A stretch of DNA of 64,000 bases from Mucilaginibacter celer (GTDB lineage Bacteria > Bacteroidota > Bacteroidia > Sphingobacteriales > Sphingobacteriaceae), in the NCBI RefSeq assembly GCF_003576455.2, contig NZ_CP032869.1, forward strand, positions 2,976,001 to 3,040,000. Direction: 5' to 3'. How positions within the stretch are numbered: position 1 is the first letter of the stretch; every line of letters begins with the position of its first letter. The notes beneath the pieces are model-generated. The model was given only the letters and a program-made list of their open reading frames with translations, was not told where the DNA came from and did not search any database. Shown piece by piece: positions 27,642 through 35,062 of the stretch. Both the position numbers and the translations under genes were made by a program.

Positions 27642-28370
27642 ATGAACCTGAAAGTAATTGCCTTTGATGCCGACGATACCCTTTGGGTGAACGAACCGTA
27701 TTTTCAAGCCACCGAAGAACGTTTTTGCAGCCTGCTCGAAAATTTTTCGCCGCAGCATACCATATCCAAAGAACTTTTTAAGGTTGAGGTGGATAACCTG
27801 CCGCTTTATGGCTACGGTATTAAAGGATATATCCTATCCATGATTGAAGCAGCGTTAAACATCTCTGAAAAAAATATCAGCGTTGATGTTGTGGAAACCA
27901 TTTTACAGTACGGTAAAGACATGCTGAATCAGCCCATCGAGATCTTGAACGATGTAGAGCATGTATTATCATCGCTAAAAGACCGTTACCGACTGGTAGT
28001 GGCCACCAAAGGTGATTTGCTGGATCAGGAACGCAAACTCAAAAAATCGGGCCTGGCGCATTATTTTCACCATATCGAGATTATGAGCGATAAAAAGGAG
28101 GACGATTATATCAAACTGATCAAACACCTCGATATCAGTCCGGATGAGTTTATGATGATTGGTAATTCGCTAAAATCAGATGTGATGCCTGTAATTAATA
28201 TTGGCGGGCATGCCGTACATGTTCCCTTCCACACCACCTGGGCGCATGAGCATGTGGAAACGGTATTAACACATGATAATTTTAAGCAGGTGGATAAGAT
28301 TAGCGAAGTACTGGAGATTGTTGGTGTTGCTGAGTCAGGAAGTCCGCAGTCCGGAAGTCCGAAAGTTTGA
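27642..28370 (+). CDS. HAD family hydrolase (YjjG/haloacid dehalogenase-like)
   Basis: A 242-residue HAD phosphatase. I place the start at the ATG at 27642 (MNLKVIAFDADDTLWVNE), since the longer frame uses TTG. Motif I is DADDT, motif II VVATKGD, motif III the Lys in DQERKLKKSG, and motif IV SDKKEDDY followed by MMIGNSLKSDVMP. It has a helical C1 cap. The last 12 codons (SGSPQSGSPKV) come from the left arm of a palindromic repeat, so the natural C-terminus was probably a little shorter. Substrate is unknown. Confidence 0.82.
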   Translation: MNLKVIAFDADDTLWVNEPYFQATEERFCSLLENFSPQHTISKELFKVEVDNLPLYGYGIKGYILSMIEAALNISEKNISVDVVETILQYGKDMLNQPIEILNDVEHVLSSLKDRYRLVVATKGDLLDQERKLKKSGLAHYFHHIEIMSDKKEDDYIKLIKHLDISPDEFMMIGNSLKSDVMPVINIGGHAVHVPFHTTWAHEHVETVLTHDNFKQVDKISEVLEIVGVAESGSPQSGSPKV

Positions 28371-28460
28371 AAAGCAAAATAAGGCTGTAAATCAGGAGGC
28401 CCGGCGAAATCTTCCGACTTTCCGACTTCCGGACTGCGGACTTTCCGACTTCCTTACTCA
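28332..28460. repeat. Long inverted repeat spanning two convergent stop codons
   Basis: The left arm (28332-28366) and right arm (28418-28460) share the core AAGTCCGCAGTCCGGAAGTC in opposite orientation, with short extra repeats of CTTTCCGACTTCC in the right arm. The stop codon of the HAD gene lies just past the left arm and that of the GNAT gene at the right edge. It probably also works as a bidirectional terminator. Confidence 0.75.
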
Positions 28461-28970
28461 GACACTCTTCTCCATCACAATCAGCTCAATATGTTGTTTG
28501 GCGTCGCCAAAACGGCCGTGAGCATGGAAAGGCTGAATTTCGCCGGTGGCGTTGTAGCCCCTGCGCTCATACCAGCTAATCAACTCAAAACGGGTACTTA
28601 TTACAGTCATGGTGAGCGTATGGCAGTTGTATTTGCGGGCGTAAAGTTCTGCCTCTTCAATTAAAGCCCTCCCCACGCCTTTATTTTGCAGTAGCGGCGA
28701 TACGCTGAACATGCCGAGATATAGTTTAGGGTATTTCACCTCAAGGTATACGCAGCCTGTTATGTAACCATCATCGTCGGTATGTTTCAGGATGATCACG
28801 TTTTCATCTTGCATGTAGCCAGTAAGCATTTCCTCATCAATGCGGGCACCTCCCACTATATCAGCTTCGGTTGTCCAGCCTTGTTTAGAGCTTTCGCCGC
28901 GATAGGCGCTGTTTACTAAAACATTCAGTTCGGGTACATCGGCAAGGGTTGCCTGGGTTATAGCGGGCAT
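28458..28970 (-). CDS. GNAT family N-acetyltransferase
   Basis: A 170-residue acetyltransferase. The acetyl-CoA site is FSVSPLLQNKGVGRALIEEAELYARKYN at about residues 92-119, with the Q/R-x-x-G-x-G/A motif as QNKGVG, preceded by the strand LYLGMF. The rest follows the GNAT beta-sheet pattern, ending with FELISWYERRGYNATGEIQPF. The acceptor is unknown, and the family includes enzymes for small molecules and peptides. It is convergent with the HAD gene. Confidence 0.85.
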   Translation of the reverse strand: MPAITQATLADVPELNVLVNSAYRGESSKQGWTTEADIVGGARIDEEMLTGYMQDENVIILKHTDDDGYITGCVYLEVKYPKLYLGMFSVSPLLQNKGVGRALIEEAELYARKYNCHTLTMTVISTRFELISWYERRGYNATGEIQPFHAHGRFGDAKQHIELIVMEKSV

Positions 28971-29049
28971 GGTATTAAATTTAAGGACGGCAAATGTAAT
29001 GCTTCGGCAGCTGATATAAAACTAAACTGTTATGATTTAATTGAGCCTG

Positions 29050-29703
29050 TTAATTGTAACCCAGGTAAATGGCGCCGAGCATGAATACATCATAAAAAAA
29101 GTGAAAAAATATCAGGTACCAAAGGTTTCCCTTAAACACTTTGTATAGCCAAATAGTAAACAAGGCCCCGATAAAAATAGCTGTAACAGCCCCCCAGCCT
29201 TCCTGGTAATGATACAAGGCAAATATTAAGCTGGTTATAATGCCGCTTAGCATAAATGCATGTGGGTAATTACCAAACATTGCCTTTACCCGCGTTAAAA
29301 TAAAACCGCGGTAAACTATCTCCTCAAACGGAATAACCAAAACGCCGGCTATAACCAGCAACACCAGAAAATTGAAAGGATTATGGCGGATATAATAAAA
29401 TGAAGATACATCTGCCGGAGGGAAGCCCAATGCATCAAAAAGCGGCCTTATTATCCACCAGGCAAATATTGCATAAGCTAAGCCTATTAAACCGCCAAGC
29501 CAAAAGCATCTGAACTTAAAATCGGTTATACGAAAGCTGATCTCAGCTAACCCTTCTTTCCATAATTTAAGATATAGCCAGATTATAAGCAATAACAATA
29601 CAGAAAACGCATACATGGGTAGCAAACCCAAATGCGGAAATGTTACCAGCAATATGATCATTGCGGCATCGGCTGTTGCTCTTTTTACCCGGTAAGCTGT
29701 CAT
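29050..29703 (-). CDS. CPBP family intramembrane glutamic endopeptidase (CAAX/Abi type)
   Basis: A 217-residue polytopic membrane protein with about seven hydrophobic segments. It has the three motifs of the CPBP/Rce1 family: EEIVYRG at residues 127-133 (paired glutamates plus Arg), a His in FALYHYQ at about 165, and FHFFYD near 200. In bacteria these proteases serve in bacteriocin self-immunity or protein processing, but no such partner is visible here. It is a single gene, 49 bases downstream of the GAF kinase gene. Confidence 0.85.
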   Translation of the reverse strand: MTAYRVKRATADAAMIILLVTFPHLGLLPMYAFSVLLLLIIWLYLKLWKEGLAEISFRITDFKFRCFWLGGLIGLAYAIFAWWIIRPLFDALGFPPADVSSFYYIRHNPFNFLVLLVIAGVLVIPFEEIVYRGFILTRVKAMFGNYPHAFMLSGIITSLIFALYHYQEGWGAVTAIFIGALFTIWLYKVFKGNLWYLIFFHFFYDVFMLGAIYLGYN

Positions 29704-29752
29704 AAGCTTTTGATAAAAAGAGCGTCGGTAAGTTACAAATGGAGAGGAATTA

Positions 29753-30934
29753 TCAAATCACAATTTTAAAACTTGTGCCTACCCCTATTTCGCTCTTTAC
29801 TGTAATTTTTCCATTCAGCCTGTCAATAAACTCACGTACCAGCAGCAAGCCCAGTCCGCTCCCCTTTTCGTTATTGGTGCCAAGGGTTGAGTTATTATCT
29901 TCCTTCGAGGCACTTAGCAGCTTTTCGGCTTTATCAGCCGGCATACCTACGCCTGTATCGGTAACTTCTATTACCAGGTGTTTATCCAACTGGCTCATAT
30001 TAACGGTAATAAAACCATTTTGCGTGTATTTGTTGGCGTTACTTACCAGGTTTCGCAATATAAACTCGATGGCCTGCATATCCGAGTTTACCAGTGTTTC
30101 AATAAAAACATTATTGATAAGCATGTTGTCTTTATTGTGAGCATTCAGCAATTCGGATGCAAAAACGCTTTCTACCAGCTCGTGCAGGTTAAAATCGGTG
30201 TAGTTAAAACGGGCAAATTTTATTTGCAGTTCGCCCCAGCGCACCACGTTATCAACCATGCCGATTGTGCTATCCAGCTGGTCTGATACCATATCAATCA
30301 TTTCGGCAGCATCGGTAGCGCTGAGGATATCCGACTGCTTAAAACCGATAATTGATTTGATGGATGCCAGCGGGTTACGAACATCATGCGCTAAAATAGA
30401 AATGACAGTTTTCTGGGTTTCAGACAAATAGTGCAGGCGCTTATTTTTGATGCGGAGTTCGGCAATTTTTATCACGTTAGCTGCCAGCACTTTTAAACCA
30501 AACTTTTGCTCGTCGGTTAAATGGCGGGGTGTTTTGTCAATTACGCACAGCGTACCAAGCCTGTTTCCATTCCCGGTAACCAACGGCATTCCGGCATAAA
30601 ACCTTATCGCCGGAAAATCCGTTACCAATGGGTTATCAAAAAACCGGTTATCCTGCGATGCATCGGGAATTTCAAAAAGCTGATCCTGTAAAATAGCATG
30701 ACTGCAGAAAGATATTTCACGATTTGTTTGCGGAGCCTCCAATCCTACCCTCGCTTTAAACCATTGCCTGTTGGCATCAACCAGGCTAATGAGTGAAATG
30801 GGCATATTACATAAAGAAGAGGCAAACTTAACGATATCGTTAAACTCATCTTCCTGGGGCGAATCGAGCAAACCTGTGCGGTACAAATCCTGCAACCGGG
30901 CTTCTTCATTTTCGGGCAACCGCGCTTCTATCAT
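29753..30934 (-). CDS. GAF domain sensor histidine kinase
   Basis: A 393-residue soluble kinase. A GAF domain spans about residues 25-160 (FNDIVKFASSLCNMPISLISLVDANRQWFKA is typical of GAF kinases in this phylum). The DHp domain has its phosphoacceptor His183 in ISILAHDVRNPLASI, and the ATPase domain has NLVSNANKYTQNG, DTGVGMPAD and GSGLGLLLVREF boxes. With no membrane segment it senses a cytoplasmic signal. No response regulator is adjacent, so its target is unknown. It is transcribed leftward into the CPBP gene. Confidence 0.9.
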   Translation of the reverse strand: MIEARLPENEEARLQDLYRTGLLDSPQEDEFNDIVKFASSLCNMPISLISLVDANRQWFKARVGLEAPQTNREISFCSHAILQDQLFEIPDASQDNRFFDNPLVTDFPAIRFYAGMPLVTGNGNRLGTLCVIDKTPRHLTDEQKFGLKVLAANVIKIAELRIKNKRLHYLSETQKTVISILAHDVRNPLASIKSIIGFKQSDILSATDAAEMIDMVSDQLDSTIGMVDNVVRWGELQIKFARFNYTDFNLHELVESVFASELLNAHNKDNMLINNVFIETLVNSDMQAIEFILRNLVSNANKYTQNGFITVNMSQLDKHLVIEVTDTGVGMPADKAEKLLSASKEDNNSTLGTNNEKGSGLGLLLVREFIDRLNGKITVKSEIGVGTSFKIVI

Positions 30935-31013
30935 TAACTAACAGCATTAAAATCAATCAATAAACAGCGGCAGATGCACAATAAAGATGCATAAAATTTG
31001 TCTATGTCTGTAA

Positions 31014-31253
31014 TTATCTACCTAAAAACAGGTATTTTTTCGCAAGCCCGATACTTTGTTTTAAAAGCCTTAAGTAATAGTTAAACATACCGGTATGCGG
31101 ACCTGTCTGTTGATATACGCTGATAATATCTTTACGGTTTTTCCTTCTAAGTTTTAATCCGATAATGGCTAATGAAGTCAACAACAGTACACTGGCCAGA
31201 CCAGGCGTAAAACCGGAAATCTTTTTTTGCCCGGCATCAACTTTGCCATTCAT
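31014..31253 (-). CDS. Small single-pass membrane protein of unknown function
   Basis: A 79-residue protein with a helix at about residues 16-34 (TPGLASVLLLTSLAIIGLKL) followed by a basic stretch (RRKNRKD) and a 40-residue tail. The Pro-Gly, hydrophobic, basic order resembles C-terminal sorting signals, but here it is near the N-terminus, so that reading does not hold. It stands between the GAF kinase and dnaJ-like genes and is divergent from the latter. I am moderately sure it is a gene. Confidence 0.45.
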   Translation of the reverse strand: MNGKVDAGQKKISGFTPGLASVLLLTSLAIIGLKLRRKNRKDIISVYQQTGPHTGMFNYYLRLLKQSIGLAKKYLFLGR

Positions 31254-31392
31254 ACTTCAAATGACTTTACAGGTACAACAATGGTAAACTGCAAAAGGTT
31301 ATAAGCATCAAATGACACTAAAAAAGCTATCCATTAAAAACCAAGCTGTATATTTATTAGTTAATAACGCATCTGTTTATATCAACCCAACC

Positions 31393-32304
31393 ATGGCTTT
31401 TATAGATTACTACAAAGTATTAGAACTTGATAAAAACGCATCGGAAAAGGATATCAAAAACGCCTACCGTAAACTGGCACGCAAATATCACCCCGACCTT
31501 AACCCCAACGACGAGGAAGCCAATAAAAAATTTCAGCAGCTAAATGAAGCCAACGAGGTATTGAGCGACCCCGAAAAGCGAAAAAAGTATGATAAATACG
31601 GCGAAAACTGGCAACACGGCGAGGCTTACGAACAGCAGGCGCGCCAACAGGCCAACCAACAGACAGGCGGATTTGGCGGATACGGAGGCTTTGGCGATGA
31701 CGAAGGTTTTGGGAGTGAAGATTTTTCAGATTTTTTTCAATCTATGTTTGGCGGCGGGTCGGCGGGTACGCGTGGTGGCCGGAGTGCAAAATTCAGGGGG
31801 CAGGATTATAATGCATCGCTAAACTTAAACCTGCGCGATGTTTTGGAAACGCATAAACAAACCATCACCGTTAATGGTAAAAACCTGCGTATTACCATAC
31901 CTGCCGGTATTGAGAACGGGCAAACCATTAAAATTGCTGCACATGGTGCCCCGGGTGTAAACGGCGGCCCCGCGGGCGACCTTTTTATAAAGTTTAATAT
32001 AACACCCGATCCGGATTTTAAACGCGATGGCAATAACCTTTACGCTACCTTAAAACTTGATTTGTATACTGCTGTTTTAGGCGGAGAAGTAACCGCAGAT
32101 ACCTTAACAGGCAAGGTAAAGCTAAAGGTGAAACCCGAAACCCAAAACGGAGCCAAAGTAAAACTAAAAGGAAAAGGCATGCCTGTTTACAAAAAGGATA
32201 ATGAATTTGGCGATTTGTACCTTACTTACGAGATCCAAATGCCAACAAACCTCACCGAAAGACAAAAACAATTATTTGAAGAACTGGCCAAATCATCAAC
32301 CTAA
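31393..32304 (+). CDS. cbpA: DnaJ family co-chaperone, CbpA-like
   Basis: A 303-residue J-protein. I start it at the ATG at 31393 ([17 protein letters not shown]), the normal J-domain start, although the frame is open 27 codons further upstream. The J domain has the HPD motif (KYHPDLNP, residues about 32-40). A Gly/Phe-rich linker (about 90-120) and two C-terminal beta domains follow, without the Cys zinc domain of DnaJ, as in CbpA. It would deliver unfolded clients to DnaK. CbpM, its usual modulator, is encoded 12 bases downstream. Confidence 0.88.
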   Translation: MAFIDYYKVLELDKNASEKDIKNAYRKLARKYHPDLNPNDEEANKKFQQLNEANEVLSDPEKRKKYDKYGENWQHGEAYEQQARQQANQQTGGFGGYGGFGDDEGFGSEDFSDFFQSMFGGGSAGTRGGRSAKFRGQDYNASLNLNLRDVLETHKQTITVNGKNLRITIPAGIENGQTIKIAAHGAPGVNGGPAGDLFIKFNITPDPDFKRDGNNLYATLKLDLYTAVLGGEVTADTLTGKVKLKVKPETQNGAKVKLKGKGMPVYKKDNEFGDLYLTYEIQMPTNLTERQKQLFEELAKSST

Positions 32305-32316
32305 ATTAAAAACATC

Positions 32317-32604
32317 ATGAAAACAGCAGAATTAATAACTATAAATGATTTTTGTGTGTATCATAATGTTGAATACACTTTTATTATCTCCTTACATGAG
32401 GCCGGTTTGGTTGAGATCATCGTAGTTAACGAAATAGAATCGATCCCCCAAACCGAGTTGCAAAAGCTGGAAAAACTGGTTAACCTGCATCAGCTGGATA
32501 TCAATATAGCGGGTATTGAAGCGATATCCCATCTATTGGCGAGGGTTGAAAAATTACATGAGGAATTGCGTTATTTAAATAACAGGTTGAGTTTGTATGA
32601 GTGA
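32317..32604 (+). CDS. cbpM: Chaperone modulator CbpM-like protein
   Basis: A 95-residue protein with the CbpM pattern: MKTAELITINDFCVYHNVEYTFI, a beta strand ending GLVEIIVVNEIESIP, and long helices over the second half (LQKLEKLVNLHQLDINIAGI, then ISHLLARVEKLHEELRYLNNRL). CbpM binds the J domain of CbpA and blocks its activation of DnaK. The last 14 codons (43 bases with the stop) are repeated at 32861-32903 with only synonymous changes, and a hairpin element lies between the two copies. Confidence 0.85.
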   Translation: MKTAELITINDFCVYHNVEYTFIISLHEAGLVEIIVVNEIESIPQTELQKLEKLVNLHQLDINIAGIEAISHLLARVEKLHEELRYLNNRLSLYE

Positions 32605-32903
32605 AAATGATTACCCTCATCGTTATCTCCTGCCGTTGTTGGTGTTCTCACCATAGGTGTTCGGAAGAAATAGAAAAGCGGGGGAATTGTGCGATTCCCT
32701 CCCTTGGGAGGGTGTAGGGAGGGGTTTCTACACCCTGCATATTCGTCGGGCAAGGTGTAAAAACCCCTCCCTGCCACTGCGCAATCCATCACAACCCTCC
32801 CAAGGGAGGGAATCAAAAAATCTTCCGAACACCTATGGTGACAACACCAACAGCGGCAACGGAACTGAGGTATTTGAATAACAGACTAAGTTTGTACGAG
32901 TAA
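32562..32903 (+). repeat. Hairpin element between two synonymous copies of the cbpM 3' end
   Basis: Bases 32562-32604 (end of cbpM) and 32861-32903 encode the same peptide ELRYLNNRLSLYE plus stop, yet differ at seven codons, all synonymous, including the stop codon (TGA against TAA). Between them lies a long imperfect palindrome: outer arms near 32634-32667 and 32820-32857 (TCACCATAGGTGTTCGGAAG core) and inner arms with CCCTCCCTTGGGAGGGT and its complement. The 3' copy ends 5 bases before the neighbouring MutS-like stop, as if cbpM once ended there. No transposase is inside. Confidence 0.75.
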
Positions 32904-32908
32904 TATAA

Positions 32909-34594
32909 CTACACCAAATACTTATTCATCATCCGCTCGCTAACGATATTGGCCTCATCAATAACCGATTCGGGGTAACCCATTGATTTGAGGATAGCAA
33001 TGCCGTTGGTGCTTTTTAGCAGCCCTTGCTTCAGGATATAATCAAATACCAAAACGCGCCCGTCTTTAGAGTCGGAGAAGGAATAAACTATAAAGTCTTC
33101 ATCCAGCAGCTCGGCCAGTTCCAGGTCGTGGGTTGAAACAAATACAAAGTTTTGGTTGGCGGTGATGTACGATAATACCGATTTTGCCGCGGCGATCCGC
33201 TCGATGGTATTGGTGCCCCTGAAAATCTCGTCGATAATTACCAGGCTTTTAACGGTTTCCTTTTCGGCACTATGATCAATGATATTTAAAATTGCCGATG
33301 CCTGCGCCTGGAAATAGCTTTTCTGCTCGTCAATATTATCAAAAGTTTTGATACTGGTTTGTATTTTAAGCACCGGCGCTTTATAGCTTTTTGAGCAGCT
33401 TGTAAATATGGTTTGAGCCAGTAAGGCATTCAAGCCTAAAGCCTTAATAAAAGTAGTTTTACCCGCCATGTTCGAGCCTGTAATGAGTGCACCCCTATCG
33501 GCATTAGTGGTATGCAATGAGTTAGGTACACAATTGGCTACAAGCGGATGGAACAGATCAGTAACTTCCAGTTTACCATCGATACCTGTAAACCCGGGTT
33601 TATTGAAAAAGGGCAGCCCTTCCCTTACCGATTGTATGGCAATCAAGGCATCGGCCCGGCCGGTAAATTCATAAACCGCCCTGATGTCGCCGCGATACTT
33701 ATCAATATGTTTAAGCGATGAGGTATAAACATAAGGCTCGGCCAAAAACAAAACTTTAAATAGCTGGAAAACGGCATAGCCTATATCAGTATTGGCACCA
33801 ACAACAGCGCTTTCCATATTTACAAGGGTAAGTGCGCGTTTTAAGCCCAATAGTCTTGTAAGGCTTTCCTTTGCGGCTTCGGTGCGGCTAAATTTTCCGC
33901 TTTTAATCAGGGCTACAGCAACGTTGTGCATAATTAAAGCCTGCGGAAGCGAGTTGGTATACGCCGAGATTTTTTTGCGGCTTGTGTAATGAATAACCAC
34001 GTTATACACCAACAGCAAAATCAAAAATATAAAGCTGAAAATATTGGGTATAATAACCAACGAAACAAAGGCCGCAAGGATAAGAAATGGCGAAACCTTG
34101 ATATAAGTACTCAAAACCGATTGAAAAACCGGCTGATGGGTTTTCAAAAACAAATCGGCAATGTGGTAGGCGCTGCTGCTGTTTAGTTTGGATAGCTCCA
34201 ATTCAACCCTGTCGCGGGCGGGAACATCAATATTCAGGTCTTCAATCTCAGCATCAAGTTCGTGAAGTGCATCGATATCTGTTATGGGATGATGTAGCAG
34301 GTTATACAGGTATTGCCTGCCCGGCTTGCTGTTGGTACGATCGATATAGTTGAATACGCTGTTTAGGTCGAGATCATTTGCCGTTTGTACCGATATTTTA
34401 TCGGGCGCCTCACTTGCATCGAGATATAACCTGATCAGATCGAAATTGCGGCGTGCACTAACAGGCTTGGCCCATTTGCCTCGTATTTTCGCCAGCCGTT
34501 TTTTAGTCCAGCTCAACTTACTGTAATATAGCCTGATATAAAAAATCACAACCATGGCTATCAAAACCAATGCAACAACGAGGAAGTAATACAT
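32909..34594 (-). CDS. Membrane-anchored MutS-like ATPase
   Basis: A 561-residue protein with an N-terminal helix (2-20) and a pair of helices at about 167-200, followed by a MutS core (lever/clamp-like helices) and MutS ATPase. Walker A is GSNMAGKT (373-380), Walker B LVIIDEIFRGT (451-461), and FVFVSTHDLELA holds the His loop. The mismatch-recognition domain of true MutS is absent. This membrane MutS-like group is common in Bacteroidota and its role is not established. It converges on cbpM, and its stop lies 5 bases from the repeated cbpM 3' end. Confidence 0.85.
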   Translation of the reverse strand: MYYFLVVALVLIAMVVIFYIRLYYSKLSWTKKRLAKIRGKWAKPVSARRNFDLIRLYLDASEAPDKISVQTANDLDLNSVFNYIDRTNSKPGRQYLYNLLHHPITDIDALHELDAEIEDLNIDVPARDRVELELSKLNSSSAYHIADLFLKTHQPVFQSVLSTYIKVSPFLILAAFVSLVIIPNIFSFIFLILLLVYNVVIHYTSRKKISAYTNSLPQALIMHNVAVALIKSGKFSRTEAAKESLTRLLGLKRALTLVNMESAVVGANTDIGYAVFQLFKVLFLAEPYVYTSSLKHIDKYRGDIRAVYEFTGRADALIAIQSVREGLPFFNKPGFTGIDGKLEVTDLFHPLVANCVPNSLHTTNADRGALITGSNMAGKTTFIKALGLNALLAQTIFTSCSKSYKAPVLKIQTSIKTFDNIDEQKSYFQAQASAILNIIDHSAEKETVKSLVIIDEIFRGTNTIERIAAAKSVLSYITANQNFVFVSTHDLELAELLDEDFIVYSFSDSKDGRVLVFDYILKQGLLKSTNGIAILKSMGYPESVIDEANIVSERMMNKYLV

Positions 34595-34685
34595 ACATAA
34601 AAATATAAAAATTTAATTAAACCAAAATATTTATCAACGGTCATAACTGTACAAAACACAAGGTTAATAACTAAATTTTAAAGCC

Positions 34686-34949
34686 ATGAAATTGATCAGA
34701 TTCTCCATAATAGCGTTTGTGATGATGTTATCGGTACAATTGGCAAACGCTCAAAGTGTAAGTGTAAGCGCTCATTTTGGTCGCCCATATCACAGAGTTG
34801 TGTATCGCGAAGGATATTATGACAGGCCTGTTTACTATGGCCGCCCGGTTTATTACGGCCGCCCTCATTACTATCGGGCCCGTTACTATAACGGCCCGGT
34901 TTATTACCACAGGTATCACCGCGTACACCGGTATTACCACCATTGGTAA
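34686..34949 (+). CDS. Small secreted Tyr/Arg/His-rich protein
   Basis: An 87-residue protein with a clear signal peptide (residues 1-22, ending ANAQ) and a mature part rich in Tyr, Arg and His, including tandem YYGRP units (VYYGRPVYYGRPHYYRARYY) and a HRYYHHW end. Such proteins occur in many Bacteroidota and may bind metals, nucleic acids or wall polymers. No function is known. It is followed by a strong palindromic terminator. Confidence 0.75.
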   Translation: MKLIRFSIIAFVMMLSVQLANAQSVSVSAHFGRPYHRVVYREGYYDRPVYYGRPVYYGRPHYYRARYYNGPVYYHRYHRVHRYYHHW

Positions 34950-35016
34950 TTTGTGAGTGGAAAGCTTAAGGCTAAAAGCAGAAAGCTAAAAGCCATGTAT
35001 AGTTAATACCCCCTGT

Positions 35017-35062
35017 ATTAAATAACAAAGCCTTCTGTTAACAGAAGGCTTTGTTATTTAAT
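35017..35062. terminator. Perfect 46-base palindrome, bidirectional terminator
   Basis: Perfect 23-base arms (35017-35039 and 35040-35062), with core AACAAAGCCTTCTGTT, have no unpaired loop in DNA. A-rich and T-rich flanks provide a U run in both directions. It lies between convergent genes and includes the TAA of the leftward PAS gene. Confidence 0.8.

Noticed and set aside
29050..29703. CPBP protease as part of a bacteriocin system
   Set aside because: No precursor peptide, ABC exporter or modification enzyme lies near.
31014..31253. C-terminal sorting signal (CTERM-like) in the 79-residue protein
   Set aside because: The Pro-Gly, helix, basic pattern is near the N-terminus and is followed by 40 more residues.
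31312..31392. 27-residue extension of the DnaJ-like protein
   Set aside because: J-domain proteins of the CbpA type begin directly at the J domain, and the extension has no feature.
32571..32881. ORFs of 81 and 74 residues in the hairpin element after cbpM
   Set aside because: They follow the inverted repeat arms (both read NPSLP-type words), so they are a product of the palindrome and not genes.
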